Origin: Corynebacterium sp. ACRPH
GTDB lineage: Bacteria; Actinomycetota; Actinomycetes; Mycobacteriales; Mycobacteriaceae
Assembly: GCF_022347285.1 (NCBI RefSeq)
Contig: NZ_JAKRND010000002.1
Location: 150,846-214,845 of the forward strand
Direction of reading: 5' to 3'
Length of the DNA: 64,000 nucleotides
Shown: piece by piece, positions 34,425 through 44,369 of the stretch
Position numbering within the stretch: position 1 is the first letter of the stretch
Layout: each line of letters starts with the position of its first letter
Notes under the pieces: generated by a model
Databases searched by the model: none
Seen by the model: only the letters and a program-made list of their open reading frames with translations
Told to the model about the DNA's origin: nothing
Position numbers and translations under genes: made by a program

Positions 34425-35675
34425 CTAGGCCACCCCGCAGCACTGCTGCAGGCGCCCGGCCATCGCATCCAGCGCCACCTCCGGCCGCACGTTGTACCCC
34501 AGCACCTCGCGGCACTCCATCACCGCATCGATGCAGCTCACCAGCGCCGACGCACTATTACGCCGCGCCAGTTCCTTCGACGTCGCCGCCATGTCCGGGT
34601 GCTGGTGGCCGCCCACCGGCACGCCATCGCCATCCACCGCGCCCGCGGCCTGCAGCATCGCATCGCGGTACAGCCCGGCAATGTCGATCAGCGCCAGGTC
34701 AAGCGAGTCGCGGGTTCTTCTGGTGCGCCGGTTCTTCTGCTCTTTTTCTAGCTCTTTCATTCTTCCGGACGCCCCCCGCTGAGACTTTGCAGTACCCTTG
34801 CCTTTCGCGCCCACGCCGAGGCTGCTCTCCAGTTCCTCACGCTCCCGCTGATCCAGCTTCTCCAGCTCACTGGCGGCCTCTTCCTCGGCCTTCTTCACCA
34901 GCTCGGAGGTGAAGCGGTACAGCGCATTGGGCTCGTACACCAGCTGCGGCAGCTTCAGCGCGGTGGCACGTTTGGTGCGGGCGGCCTCGTCGCTGGCTAG
35001 GTGGCGAGCCCTTCCAATGTGTCCGGCCGACACGTCGGCGGCCCATTGGGCTTGCGTCTCATTGAGCCCCAAGGTGGCGTCACTAAGCAAAACACCCTTA
35101 ACCGCCGCCGGCGAGGGAGTGGGCACATAAACGTGGCGGCAGCGCGACCGTAGGGTGATCGCAATATCCGAAGGGTCGGTCGAGGGCGCGCAGAGCAGGA
35201 AGACGGTGCGGGCGGGCGGCTCCTCAACGGACTTCAGCAAAGCGTTGGCGGCGGCATCGTTCAGACGGTCGGCATCTTCCACAACCACCACGCGCCAGCG
35301 GGCGACGGTAGGCATGTTTGCGGCCTCGTGGATGGCGCCGCGGATCTCGTCGACCGTCAGCACCACGCCCGTGGTGGAGACCCACAGGATGTCCGGGTGC
35401 GTGCCCGCGGCCGCGCTCCGGCACTGGTCGCACTCGCCGCAGCCACCGTGCGGGCACACCAACGCGGTGGCGAAGACCTTCGCCGCGATGGACCGCCCCG
35501 AGCCGGGCGGGCCTGTAAACAGCCACGAGTGGGTCATCGCCTGCGGATCCTCCACAGCCCTTTGCAGCGGGCGGCGGACGGACTCCGCGGTGATGCGCCC
35601 GAAAACCCCCGGCGCGTCTTCGGCGGCGGTGGCCCGGGTAGTGGCCGCAGTAGTGGCCGGCGTGGTTTCCGTCAT
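34425..35675 (-). CDS. holB: DNA polymerase III delta-prime subunit
   Basis: 416 aa. Clamp-loader subunit of the replicative polymerase. The AAA+ domain has GPPGSGRS in the Walker A place (Arg where ATPase-active relatives have Lys), the zinc module CPHGGCGECDQC, and the sensor segment VVVVEDADRLNDAAANALLKSVEEPP, all diagnostic. An alanine/threonine-rich N-terminal tail of about 25 residues precedes the fold. TACACT lies 8 nt upstream of the ATG, again suggesting a leaderless mRNA. It is divergent from the adenylate cyclase gene, a neighbourhood conserved in corynebacteria together with topA. Confidence 0.93.
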   Translation of the reverse strand: MTETTPATTAATTRATAAEDAPGVFGRITAESVRRPLQRAVEDPQAMTHSWLFTGPPGSGRSIAAKVFATALVCPHGGCGECDQCRSAAAGTHPDILWVSTTGVVLTVDEIRGAIHEAANMPTVARWRVVVVEDADRLNDAAANALLKSVEEPPARTVFLLCAPSTDPSDIAITLRSRCRHVYVPTPSPAAVKGVLLSDATLGLNETQAQWAADVSAGHIGRARHLASDEAARTKRATALKLPQLVYEPNALYRFTSELVKKAEEEAASELEKLDQREREELESSLGVGAKGKGTAKSQRGASGRMKELEKEQKNRRTRRTRDSLDLALIDIAGLYRDAMLQAAGAVDGDGVPVGGHQHPDMAATSKELARRNSASALVSCIDAVMECREVLGYNVRPEVALDAMAGRLQQCCGVA

Positions 35676-35751
35676 GGTTACTTAGTGTAGCTACCGACAA
35701 GGACAGGGCAGACGCACCCGGCGCGGGACGACGTGCGTTAATCTGAAGGGC

Positions 35752-37284
35752 ATGAAACAACTGCTGCGCTACCTCTCGTGGGCCTGGGGAACCTCCTGGC
35801 CCTTGTACGCAGCAACCGTTCTGGCCACGAACGTTATCGGCGCTACCGCTGTGGCGACGTTCCTGCGCTTCTTCATTCCGCTGCCCGCCGCGCGTGAGCT
35901 GACGAGCCCGGATACCACCATCGCCTCGCTGTACTTGATCTATTTCGGAGTGGCCGTGGTCGCCGGCATCGCGATGACTTTGTACTTCTTCGCTCCCGTG
36001 CTGCGCTGGCAGCGCACACCGCAGGCCTACGACCCGAACATGGTGCGCGACCTGGTGCTGCGCATTCCGTTGCTGCAGACCGTCACGGGCATTGTGCTGT
36101 GGGGCATCGGGGTGGTGCTGTTCACCGTCGTGGCCTGGAGGCATAGCACCGAGTGGGGCATAACTGTCGGCGTGACGGCCACGCTCGGCGGCATGATGGT
36201 GAGCCTGATGACGTACATGGAGGCCGAGCGCCTGGTGCGCCCAGTCGCCGCGAAGGCGCTGGCCAAGGGCGCGCCGGACCACTCGCGGCTGTCCCCTCTT
36301 TCGCACCGCCTGATGACGACGTGGGCGCTGACCTCCGCCGTGCCGGTGCTGGGCATGGTGCTACTGCTCTTCGCTGCGGCCACCGAGTTCTACCCAGAAG
36401 ACTCCGGCGGCATCATCCCGGCGATGCTTGCGCTGGCACTGACCACTCTGCTGACCGGCTTTATGGGCACCATGTTGTTCTCCATGGCCGTGGCCGATCC
36501 GATCCGCGAGCTGCAGTACGCCATCAACCGCGTGCGCCGCGGCAAAGTGAACACGGACGTGCGGATCTACGACTCCTCGGAGATCGGCGTGCTGCAGGCC
36601 GGCTTCAACGAGATGATGCGCGGGTTGCAGGAGCGCCAGCGGGTCTCGGACCTCTTCGGCCGCTACGTCGGCACCGAGGTTGCCCGCCGCGCGCTGGAGG
36701 AAAAGCCGGAGCTGGGCGGCGAAACCCGGCACGTAGCCGTGCTCTTCGTGGACGTGATCGGCTCCACCGGGTTTGCCACGGAGAAGGAACCGCAGCACGT
36801 GGTGAAGGCCCTCAACGAGTTCTTCGACCGCGTGGTGGAGGTCGTGCACGCCAACAAGGGCATCATCAACAAGTTCGAGGGCGATGCTGCGCTGGCCGTG
36901 TTCGGTGCACCTTTGCCGCTGGATGATGTGGCCGGCCACGCCCTGGCCGCCGCCCGCGAGCTGAAGGCAAAGCTGCAGGGGCTGGAGTTCGCCGCGGGAG
37001 TCGGCGTGGCCGCCGGGTCCGTCGTCGCGGGCCACATCGGCGCGAAGGATCGCTTCGAATACACCGTGATCGGCGACGCTGTAAACCAGGCCGCCCGCCT
37101 GACGGATCTGGCGAAGAAGACCCCCGGTCAGGTGCTGACCAGCGCTGCAACTCTGCGTGCGGCCAACGAGGCCGAGCAGGCCCGCTGGACCATGATGAAG
37201 TCCGTGGAGCTGCGCGGCCGCCGCGAGATGACGCAGATCGCCCGCCCCATCCGCGCGACCTTAGCCGATCGCTCGGAGGCTTAG
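35752..37284 (+). CDS. cyaB: Membrane-bound class III adenylate cyclase
   Basis: 510 aa. Six transmembrane helices (about 1-250), a HAMP linker (VADPIRELQYAINRVRRGKV), and a C-terminal cyclase domain (about 310-480). Metal-binding Asp residues are seen in VLFVDVIGST and FEGDAALAVFGAP, and the dimer-face YTVIGDAVNQAARL is present. It makes cAMP, the ligand of GlxR, which is also encoded in this window. TAATCT ends 7 nt before the ATG; GAAGGG in between could also act as a Shine-Dalgarno. Its 3' end overlaps the convergent CoA-transferase by 4 nt. The same gene sits next to topA in C. glutamicum. Confidence 0.94.
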   Translation: MKQLLRYLSWAWGTSWPLYAATVLATNVIGATAVATFLRFFIPLPAARELTSPDTTIASLYLIYFGVAVVAGIAMTLYFFAPVLRWQRTPQAYDPNMVRDLVLRIPLLQTVTGIVLWGIGVVLFTVVAWRHSTEWGITVGVTATLGGMMVSLMTYMEAERLVRPVAAKALAKGAPDHSRLSPLSHRLMTTWALTSAVPVLGMVLLLFAAATEFYPEDSGGIIPAMLALALTTLLTGFMGTMLFSMAVADPIRELQYAINRVRRGKVNTDVRIYDSSEIGVLQAGFNEMMRGLQERQRVSDLFGRYVGTEVARRALEEKPELGGETRHVAVLFVDVIGSTGFATEKEPQHVVKALNEFFDRVVEVVHANKGIINKFEGDAALAVFGAPLPLDDVAGHALAAARELKAKLQGLEFAAGVGVAAGSVVAGHIGAKDRFEYTVIGDAVNQAARLTDLAKKTPGQVLTSAATLRAANEAEQARWTMMKSVELRGRREMTQIARPIRATLADRSEA

Positions 37285-38183
37285 GCTCCGCGCCGTACTG
37301 CGGCGATGGGGAGGTTTCTTTTCGACGCCACCTCGTCCCACCACGCCGCCGTCTTCTGCCCCACTGCCGCGGCCAGCTGCTCGGTGGTGATCCCCTTGGA
37401 TTGCAGCTGCTCGGCCGTGGTGCCTTCCGGCAGCAGACCTTCGGCGTGCAGCGCCTCGATGAGGCCGACGAAGAAGTGCGGTTCCAGCGCGGCGATAGCC
37501 ACCCAGCCCCCACACTCGGCCTGGTAGAGGCCGTAACCCGGCAGCAGGCCACCCAGCAGAGTGTCCGGGCCGGTCAGGCGGAAGCGGGCTGGCGTGGCGA
37601 ATTCCGTGGCCATGTCCGCCAGGGCGACCTCGTGGTAGCTGCCCTGGCCGGTGGCGCTTGCCTGCCACAGGGCTGCCAGCGCCTGCGAGACGGCACGTTC
37701 CGCGCCCGCCAGGTCGGCGATGGGAACTACGGGCATGACGGGCTCATCGCCGTTGAAGGAAAGGGTGCCCGCGTGTGCCTCATAGGTCAGGTCGTGGCCG
37801 GCGACGTCGACGTGCTCGCCGGAGTGGCCGACGATCGCCACCTGTGCCAAGGACGGGTAGCGTGCGTGGAGGTCTTCCCAGCCGAGCCCCAGGCGCTGCA
37901 GCGAAGCCGGGCGGGAGCTGGTGAGCAGCAGGTCCGCCTCTGCCAGCAGTTCGTGTAGTTCCTGCAGGCCAGATTCCTGCTTCAGGTCGATGCTGCGCAC
38001 CTCCTGACCCTCCACCAGGTGCTGGTAGTAGGGCTCGCAGTACAGGCGCATGGGGTCGGCGGCCTTGCCGGGGCCTTCGACCTTGATGACGGTGCCTCCG
38101 AGCTCATGCAGGCGCTTGGCGGCGACGGGACCGGGCAGGTTCGGGGCCAGGGTGACGACGGTGAAGTTCGGGAGCTGATTCAT
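37281..38183 (-). CDS. Family III CoA-transferase (CaiB/BaiF, racemase-like)
   Basis: 300 aa. The family's N-terminal segment VVTLAPNLPGPVAAKRLHELGGTVIKVE and the region GQGSYHEVALADMATEF, with the likely catalytic Asp, place it with alpha-methylacyl-CoA racemases and formyl/carnitine CoA-transferases. It is shorter than the usual 360-400 aa, lacking part of the C-terminal domain. The ATG of MNQLPNF is preceded by TACGTT at exactly 7 nt; an in-frame start eight codons earlier is less likely. A role in branched-chain acyl-CoA metabolism is a family inference only. Confidence 0.82.
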   Translation of the reverse strand: MNQLPNFTVVTLAPNLPGPVAAKRLHELGGTVIKVEGPGKAADPMRLYCEPYYQHLVEGQEVRSIDLKQESGLQELHELLAEADLLLTSSRPASLQRLGLGWEDLHARYPSLAQVAIVGHSGEHVDVAGHDLTYEAHAGTLSFNGDEPVMPVVPIADLAGAERAVSQALAALWQASATGQGSYHEVALADMATEFATPARFRLTGPDTLLGGLLPGYGLYQAECGGWVAIAALEPHFFVGLIEALHAEGLLPEGTTAEQLQSKGITTEQLAAAVGQKTAAWWDEVASKRNLPIAAVRRGA

Positions 38184-38224
38184 GCTTATAAACGTATCAG
38201 TTCCCACCCAAAAGTAAGGGCGAA

Positions 38225-41200
38225 TTAGCGAGACTTCTTCACCGTGCGCTTGGTCAGCGTCGGCGGCTTCTTGGCGGTCTTCTTCGTCGTCTTCTTCGCG
38301 GCCTTCTTGGTCGTCTTCTTCGTCGTTTTCTTGGCCGACTTCTTTGCGGCCTTGCGGCTCGACTTCGCAGGTGCCGAGCCCTCGGCTGCCTGCTTGGCGC
38401 GCCGCTCCGACAGCAGCTCATTCGCGCGGGCGTCCGTCATCGTCTCCGGGGTATCCCCCTTGCGCAGGGAGGCGTTAGTGGTGCCATCCGTGACATACGC
38501 ACCGAAGCGGCCGTCCTTGACGGACATCGGCTTGCCGGAGACGTCGTTATCACCCAGCTGCTTCAGCGGTGGCTGCGCGGCGGCACGACCGCGGCGCTTC
38601 GGCTCGGCGTAGATGCGCCGGGCTTCGTCGAGGGTGATCGTGAAGATCTGCTCCTCGTTGGCCAGCGAACGGGAGTCCTTGCCCTTCTTGAGATAGGGGC
38701 CGTAGCGGCCGTTCTGGGCGGTGATCACCTCGTTGTCGCTCGGGTCGACGCCCACCTCGCGCGGCAGGCTCATGAGCTTCAGGGCCTCCTCCAGCGTCAC
38801 ACTGGCTGGCTCCATGTCGCTGAACAAGCTGGCGGTCTTGGGCTTCAGCGTCTCCTCGACGATCTGCTTGACGCGCTTTTCCTTCTGCGCCTGCGCGGTC
38901 TTGGTCTCGCGGCTCAGCGGCTTCTTGCCCTCGGCCTCGCGCTCGCGATCCTGCTCGTCGCGCTCGGCCTCCCAGACCTTCACGGCCTCCTCGGCCACGC
39001 GGGATTCCTCGTCCTCGCCGAGTACCTCGGTGACGTAGGGGCCGTAGCGTCCCTCGCGGGCGACGATGGTGCGCCCGTTGGCCGGGTTGGTGCCCAGCTC
39101 TCGGCCGCCCTGCGGGGTGGCGAAGAGCTTCTCGGCCACCTCCAGGGTCAGCCCGTCCGGGGTCATGGATTCCGGCAGGTTGGCGCGCTGTACCTCCGGC
39201 TCGGCGCCCTCCGGTGCCCCTTCCGGTACCGGCTTGATGCGCTCCAGGTAGGGGCCGTAGCGGCCCACGCGGACGACGATCGGCACGCCGTTTTCATCAT
39301 CGAAGATGTGCAAGGAGTTCACCCGGCGGGCGTCGATCTGCTCCAGGTTGTCGCCCACGATGTGCTTCAGTCCACCGAGGCGGGGAACGACCGCGCCCGG
39401 GGCTTCCGGGCGGGAGCTATCACCAAAGTAGAAGCCCTTCAGCCAGTTCACGCGGTCCTGATCGCCCGCAGCGATGGCATCCAGCTCGTCCTCCATCGCG
39501 GAGGTGAAGTCGTAGTCCACCAGCGCGCCGAAGTTCTGCTCCAGCAGGCCGACGACGGCGAAGGCCACCCACGAGGGCACCAGCGCGTTGCCGCGCGGCA
39601 GCACGTAGCCGCGGTCCTGGATGGTGCGGATGATGGATGCGTAGGTCGACGGGCGGCCAATGCCCATCTCCTCCATCTTCTTCACCAGCGAGGCCTCGGT
39701 GTAGCGGGCAGGTGGGTTCGTCGAGTGGCCGTCGGCGGCCACGTCGCGCGCGTTCAGCTCGTCGCCCTTGGTCAGCTGCGGCAGTCGCTTCTCCGCGTTA
39801 TCGGCCACGTCGCGGCCATCGGCGGTGCGGCTGACCTCCACGTAGGCCTTCAGGAAGCCCGGGAAGGTCAGGGTGCGGCCGGTTGCGGTGAACTCGCAGG
39901 TCTCGCCCGACTTCGCGTCGCCGGCGACGGTGACCTTCATCGACTGGCCCTTCGCGTCGGCCATCTGGGAGGCCACGGTGCGCTGCCAGATCAGCTCGTA
40001 GAGCTTGAACTCCTCGGCATCCAGCTGGTTGCTCAGCTGGCCGGGAGTCTGGAAGGTCTCGCCCGCCGGGCGGATCGCCTCGTGAGCCTCCTGCGAGTTC
40101 TTCACCTTGCGGGAGTACTGGCGCGGACCATCGGCCACGAACTTCGCACCGTAGAGCTCCTTGGCCTGCTTGCGGGCGGCCTCAATACCGGCGGTCGACA
40201 GGGTGGTCGAGTCGGTACGCATATAAGTAATGTGGCCATTTTCGTACAGGCGCTGCGCAATGCGCATCGTGCGCTCCGAGGTGAAGCGGAGCTTGCGGCC
40301 AGCCTCCTGCTGCAGGGTGGAGGTCATAAACGGCGGGTACGGGCGGCGGGTGTAGGGCTTTTCCTCCACCGCCGTCACGGCGAACTCCTGGCCCTGCAGC
40401 CCGTCGGCCAGGGACTTCGCCTTCGCCCCGTCCAGCACAAAGGTCTCCTTTGCACTGGCCTTCAGCTTGCCGTCATCGCCAAAATCACGGCCCTGGGCCA
40501 CGCGCTTGCCAGCGACCGTTGCCAGCCGTGCCTCAAAGGAGTCCGGGGCGGCGTCATCAAGAGAAGAAACAGCATCTACCACGCCGAACGTGGCGCTCAA
40601 GTCCCAGTACTCCGCGGCGACGAACTTCATGCGCTCGCGCTCGCGCTCGACGATCACGCGGGTGGCGACGGACTGCACGCGGCCGGCGGACAGGCGCGGC
40701 ATGACCTTCTTCCACAGCACCGGGGAGACCTCGTAGCCGTACAGGCGATCCAGCACGCGGCGGGATTCCTGCGCATCGACCAGGTCGTAATCGAGCTCGC
40801 GAGTGTTCTGCGCGGCCTCGAGGATGGCGTTCTTCGTGATCTCATGGAACACCATGCGGCGCACCGGCACCTTCGGCTTCAGCACCTCGAGCAGGTGCCA
40901 CGCGATGGCCTCACCCTCACGGTCGGGGTCCGTCGCCAGGTACAGCTCATCGACCTGCTTGAGCTTTGCCTTCAGGTCGGAGACCTTCTTTTTCTTGTCC
41001 GGGCTGATGACGTAGAGCGCCTCGAAATCTTTATCGACGTTGACGCCCAGACGCGCCCACGGCTCCTTCTTATACTTGGCCGGTACGTCTGCCGCGCCCC
41101 GGGGGAGGTCACGGATGTGCCCGACGGAAGCCTCAACGATGTAGTTCGGCCCCAGGATCGGGGCGATCTTCTTGGCCTTCGTCGCCGACTCAACGATCAC

Positions 41201-41227
41201 TAGACGTTTGACGTCATCGTTTGCCAT
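38225..41227 (-). CDS. topA: DNA topoisomerase I
   Basis: 1000 aa type IA topoisomerase that relaxes negative supercoils. The TOPRIM domain begins RLVIVESATKAKKI and contains ATDPDREGEAIAWHL (the DxD-type acidic triad); the active-site Tyr is in HITYMRTDST. Instead of zinc fingers the C-terminus has several repeats of the actinobacterial topoisomerase C-terminal type (for example the GRYGPYL units and LGTNPANGRTI) and a Lys-rich tail of SRKAAKKSAKK type, which binds DNA in mycobacterial TopA. The stop lies 41 bp from the CoA-transferase start region, same strand. Confidence 0.97.
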   Translation of the reverse strand: MANDDVKRLVIVESATKAKKIAPILGPNYIVEASVGHIRDLPRGAADVPAKYKKEPWARLGVNVDKDFEALYVISPDKKKKVSDLKAKLKQVDELYLATDPDREGEAIAWHLLEVLKPKVPVRRMVFHEITKNAILEAAQNTRELDYDLVDAQESRRVLDRLYGYEVSPVLWKKVMPRLSAGRVQSVATRVIVERERERMKFVAAEYWDLSATFGVVDAVSSLDDAAPDSFEARLATVAGKRVAQGRDFGDDGKLKASAKETFVLDGAKAKSLADGLQGQEFAVTAVEEKPYTRRPYPPFMTSTLQQEAGRKLRFTSERTMRIAQRLYENGHITYMRTDSTTLSTAGIEAARKQAKELYGAKFVADGPRQYSRKVKNSQEAHEAIRPAGETFQTPGQLSNQLDAEEFKLYELIWQRTVASQMADAKGQSMKVTVAGDAKSGETCEFTATGRTLTFPGFLKAYVEVSRTADGRDVADNAEKRLPQLTKGDELNARDVAADGHSTNPPARYTEASLVKKMEEMGIGRPSTYASIIRTIQDRGYVLPRGNALVPSWVAFAVVGLLEQNFGALVDYDFTSAMEDELDAIAAGDQDRVNWLKGFYFGDSSRPEAPGAVVPRLGGLKHIVGDNLEQIDARRVNSLHIFDDENGVPIVVRVGRYGPYLERIKPVPEGAPEGAEPEVQRANLPESMTPDGLTLEVAEKLFATPQGGRELGTNPANGRTIVAREGRYGPYVTEVLGEDEESRVAEEAVKVWEAERDEQDREREAEGKKPLSRETKTAQAQKEKRVKQIVEETLKPKTASLFSDMEPASVTLEEALKLMSLPREVGVDPSDNEVITAQNGRYGPYLKKGKDSRSLANEEQIFTITLDEARRIYAEPKRRGRAAAQPPLKQLGDNDVSGKPMSVKDGRFGAYVTDGTTNASLRKGDTPETMTDARANELLSERRAKQAAEGSAPAKSSRKAAKKSAKKTTKKTTKKAAKKTTKKTAKKPPTLTKRTVKKSR

Positions 41228-41392
41228 CGGTTGATTTCACACATCCTTCAAAATCTTAAGTTTGCCGGGTGCCATTGTTTATACAGGTTTATTGCAATGG
41301 TTCTTTCCGGGGGCCACTTACGCATTTCTAAGCGACACTACGCGGTTTACGCAATTTATTTGCAACCGGGGTAGGCGCGGCCTTAACCGGCG

Positions 41393-41434
41393 AAGCCCCC
41401 GCCTGGGCGCGATATGCACCGCGGGCGGGGGCTT
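41393..41434 (-). terminator. Terminator-like hairpin downstream of the cold-shock gene
   Basis: Perfect 11-bp stem AAGCCCCCGCC/GGCGGGGGCTT with a 20-nt loop, just after the csp stop on the minus strand. There is no T-run. Confidence 0.65.
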
Positions 41435-41451
41435 GCTGAAACCCTGTGGGT

Positions 41452-41655
41452 TTAAAGAGCCGTGACGTTCTGGGCCTGCGGGCCCTTGGCGCCCTCGCCG
41501 ATCTCGAACTCGACCTTCTGGTTCTCCTCGAGGGTGCGGAAGCCGCTGCCCTGGATCTCAGAGTAGTGGACGAAGACGTCGGAAGATCCGTCGTCCGGGG
41601 CGATGAAGCCAAAGCCCTTCTCCGCGTTGAACCACTTGACGGTTCCCTGTGCCAT
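41452..41655 (-). CDS. Cold-shock-domain protein
   Basis: 67 aa, the usual size of CspA-type RNA/DNA-binding proteins. RNP1 (KGFGFI) and RNP2 (VFVHYSEI) are intact. It acts as an RNA chaperone, constitutive or cold-induced. Upstream on the minus strand lie over 250 bp before the helicase gene, leaving room for a long structured 5' UTR, as is common in this family. Confidence 0.96.
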   Translation of the reverse strand: MAQGTVKWFNAEKGFGFIAPDDGSSDVFVHYSEIQGSGFRTLEENQKVEFEIGEGAKGPQAQNVTAL

Positions 41656-41919
41656 GAATTTCTACCTATCTTGTTGAATCTGTCCGGCGCAAGTCTTCTG
41701 CGACCACCAAACGCCGAGGTCGGAAGATACTTCGTTTCCAACCCAATCGGCCCAAAACCCAACGAGACCCCACCTCACGCCGAGGCGAGCGGAAAAGTTC
41801 CGAGGATTTTAATAACCACACGACAGTCTGCCACGTTGCGGGTTAAACATTCGGGCGAGTTTGGATTCCGCAGGACAATAACTTGTATCCACCCCCTAAT
41901 GGGTCTAGAACTGACTTTA

Positions 41920-44310
41920 ATGTCTGACCCCACGCCCCTTACCCCAGACTCCGCGCCCGACGGTCCTGCGGGCAGCACGGCAGGCAGCCCAGCGAGCGGC
42001 ACAGCCCCGTCGTTCGGCGAGGAACTTCTGGCCGATCTGACGCCCGAGTTTCCGCGCTCCACCGTCACCCATACGCGCACCATCCCCGCCCGCCAATCAC
42101 AAACGGCGCAGTGGCCGGAATGGGCCGACGAGACCCTGGTGGAATACCTGCATGAGCAGGGAATTTCTGTGCCCTGGTCGCATCAGGTGGAGACTGCGAG
42201 CCACGCACATGCGGGCCGGGATGTGGTGGTTGCCACCGGCACGGCGTCCGGAAAGAGCCTCGGCTACCAACTCGCGGCCTTGAGCGACCTGGCTACGGCG
42301 AGCACCGCGACGGCTCTTTATATTGCACCGACGAAGGCACTGGCGCAGGACCAGCGGGCGGCACTGGCGCGGATGTGCGCGGGCGCAGCGAACCTGAACG
42401 ACATCATGGTGGCCACTTACGACGGCGACACCCCGCCCGAGACGCGACGGGTGATCCGCGACCAGGCGCGGGTGATTGTGACGAATCCGGACATGCTGCA
42501 CGCCTCGATACTGGGGAACCCGCGGTCCTGGAGCCGGCTGCTGTGCACGCTGCGCTATGTGGTGATCGACGAGTGCCACGTGTACCGCGGGGTGTTCGGC
42601 GCACACGTGGCGATGGTGCTGCGGCGGCTGCTACGGCTGTGCGAGACGGCTCCGACGGTCGTGTTGGCGTCCGCGACCAGCGTGGATCCGGCCGCGCACG
42701 CACGCCGGCTGACGGGGCGGCCGGAGGTGGTAGCGGTGACCCACGACGGGGCGCCCGCGGGCGAGCGGACCGTCGCGCTGTGGGAGCCCGGGTTCCTGCC
42801 GGACGTGGAGGGCGAGAATGGCGCGCCAGTACGGCGGGCGGCGAACTCCGAGGCCGCGGACGTGATGGGGCTGGCGATCGCCCAAGGCGCGCGGACGCTG
42901 ACTTTCGTGCGCTCCCGGCGCGGCGCGGAGGTGGTGTCCGTCGCCGCCGCGGAGAAACTGTCGGCGCTGGGGCGCAGCGCGGATGCGGTGCGGGTGGCGG
43001 CCTATCGCGCGGGCTACACCCCGGAGGATCGCCGCGAGCTGGAGCGTCGCTTCGACAACGGCGAGCTGCTGGGCATCGCCTCGACGAACGCGCTGGAGCT
43101 GGGCATCGACGTCGGCGGGCTAGATGTAGTGGTGACCAGCGGCTTCCCCGGCACGATCGCCAGCTTCCGGCAGCAAGCCGGGCGCGCGGGCAGGCGCGGG
43201 CAGGGCGCACTGGTGGTGCTGGTCGGCGCGGACGACCCGATGGATACGTATCTGCTGCACCACCCGGAGGCTTTGCTGGACCGGCCGGTGGAGAACACGG
43301 TGTTCGACCCGACGAACCCCTACGTGCTGGCCGACCATGTGGTGTGCGCGGCGGCGGAAAAACCCCTGTCCGAGGCGGAGGTGGCGCACTGGGGTGCGGA
43401 GCGGGTGGTGGAGCACCTGCTGCGCCAGGGCGCGCTAAAGCGCAGGCCGCGGGGCATTTTCGCGGATCTGAAGGTGGCGGAGCAGGTGCATTCGCGGGTC
43501 TCGATCCGCGGCGGGGCGGCAGCCCAGGTGGCGATCGTGGAGGCCGATTCCGGCCGACTGCTGGGCACGGTGGACCAGTCGCGCGCAACGTCGGACGTGC
43601 ACACCGGGGCGGTGTACATGCACCAGGGCGAGACGTTTGTAGTGCAGCTGCTGGACCTGGAGGAATCCGTGGCGTGGGTGCGGCCCGAGTTCCCGGAGTA
43701 CACCACCCAGGTGATCCGCGAGACCGACATTGCGGTGCGGCGCACGCGGGGGACACGCAAGGTCTGCGACGGGGTGTGGCTGGCGGATGTGGACGTGGAG
43801 GTTTCCCATACCGTCAGCGGTTATCGGAAGCGCCTGCCGGGCGGCGAGATCCTGGAGACCGTTCCGTTGGACGTGCCGCCGGAATCGCTGCGCACCCGCG
43901 CGGTGGCTTACACCGTGGATCCGGACGTGCTGCTGGATCTGGGGCTGCCGGAGCCGACGTGGCCAGGGACGTTGCATGCCGCGGAGCATGCGGCGATAGG
44001 CCTGTTGCCGCTGATCGCAACGTGCGACCGCTGGGATATTGGTGGCGTTTCTACCGCTTTGCATGCGGATACGGGCCTGCCGACGGTGTTTGTGTACGAC
44101 GGTTATGCGGGCGGCGCAGGCTTCGCCGAACAGGGCTTTGCGCGCTTTGCCGAGTGGATGGCCGCCACCGCCGAGACCGTGGAGACCTGCGAGTGCGAGT
44201 CCGGCTGCCCATCTTGTGTGCAGTCGCCGAAGTGTGGCAACGGCAATGATCCGCTGTTCAAGGCGGGTGCGGTGTTGTTGTTGCGGGCGCTAGCCGGGGC
44301 GGCGGGTTAG
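41920..44310 (+). CDS. DEAD/DEAH-box DNA helicase, MrfA/YprA family (DUF1998)
   Basis: 796 aa. Superfamily 2 helicase: motif I ATGTASGKSLGYQ, DEAH-type box VIDECHVY, motif III LASATS, motif VI QQAGRAGRRGQG. The C-terminal DUF1998 part ends with CECESGCPSCVQSPKCGNGN, the four-Cys cluster of MrfA, which in Bacillus repairs mitomycin-type DNA damage with the nuclease MrfB (not seen here). The ATG of MSDPTPL is chosen because upstream codons run into the cold-shock gene region; TAGAAC stands 8 nt before it. In mycobacteria a homologue also lies beside the tad cluster. Confidence 0.92.
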   Translation: MSDPTPLTPDSAPDGPAGSTAGSPASGTAPSFGEELLADLTPEFPRSTVTHTRTIPARQSQTAQWPEWADETLVEYLHEQGISVPWSHQVETASHAHAGRDVVVATGTASGKSLGYQLAALSDLATASTATALYIAPTKALAQDQRAALARMCAGAANLNDIMVATYDGDTPPETRRVIRDQARVIVTNPDMLHASILGNPRSWSRLLCTLRYVVIDECHVYRGVFGAHVAMVLRRLLRLCETAPTVVLASATSVDPAAHARRLTGRPEVVAVTHDGAPAGERTVALWEPGFLPDVEGENGAPVRRAANSEAADVMGLAIAQGARTLTFVRSRRGAEVVSVAAAEKLSALGRSADAVRVAAYRAGYTPEDRRELERRFDNGELLGIASTNALELGIDVGGLDVVVTSGFPGTIASFRQQAGRAGRRGQGALVVLVGADDPMDTYLLHHPEALLDRPVENTVFDPTNPYVLADHVVCAAAEKPLSEAEVAHWGAERVVEHLLRQGALKRRPRGIFADLKVAEQVHSRVSIRGGAAAQVAIVEADSGRLLGTVDQSRATSDVHTGAVYMHQGETFVVQLLDLEESVAWVRPEFPEYTTQVIRETDIAVRRTRGTRKVCDGVWLADVDVEVSHTVSGYRKRLPGGEILETVPLDVPPESLRTRAVAYTVDPDVLLDLGLPEPTWPGTLHAAEHAAIGLLPLIATCDRWDIGGVSTALHADTGLPTVFVYDGYAGGAGFAEQGFARFAEWMAATAETVETCECESGCPSCVQSPKCGNGNDPLFKAGAVLLLRALAGAAG

Positions 44311-44369
44311 TTCACTGTTTTTCTTTGGGACGCCCACATCCCAGCTCGCCTGAGAATATACTTTCCCCC

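Noticed and set aside
39308..41203. 631-codon open frame opposite topA
   Set aside because: Shadow of topA codon usage; low-complexity His/Leu/Val product.
42375..44249. 624-codon frame inside the helicase gene in another phase
   Set aside because: Gly/Arg/Ala-rich nonsense product; the helicase frame has all SF2 motifs.
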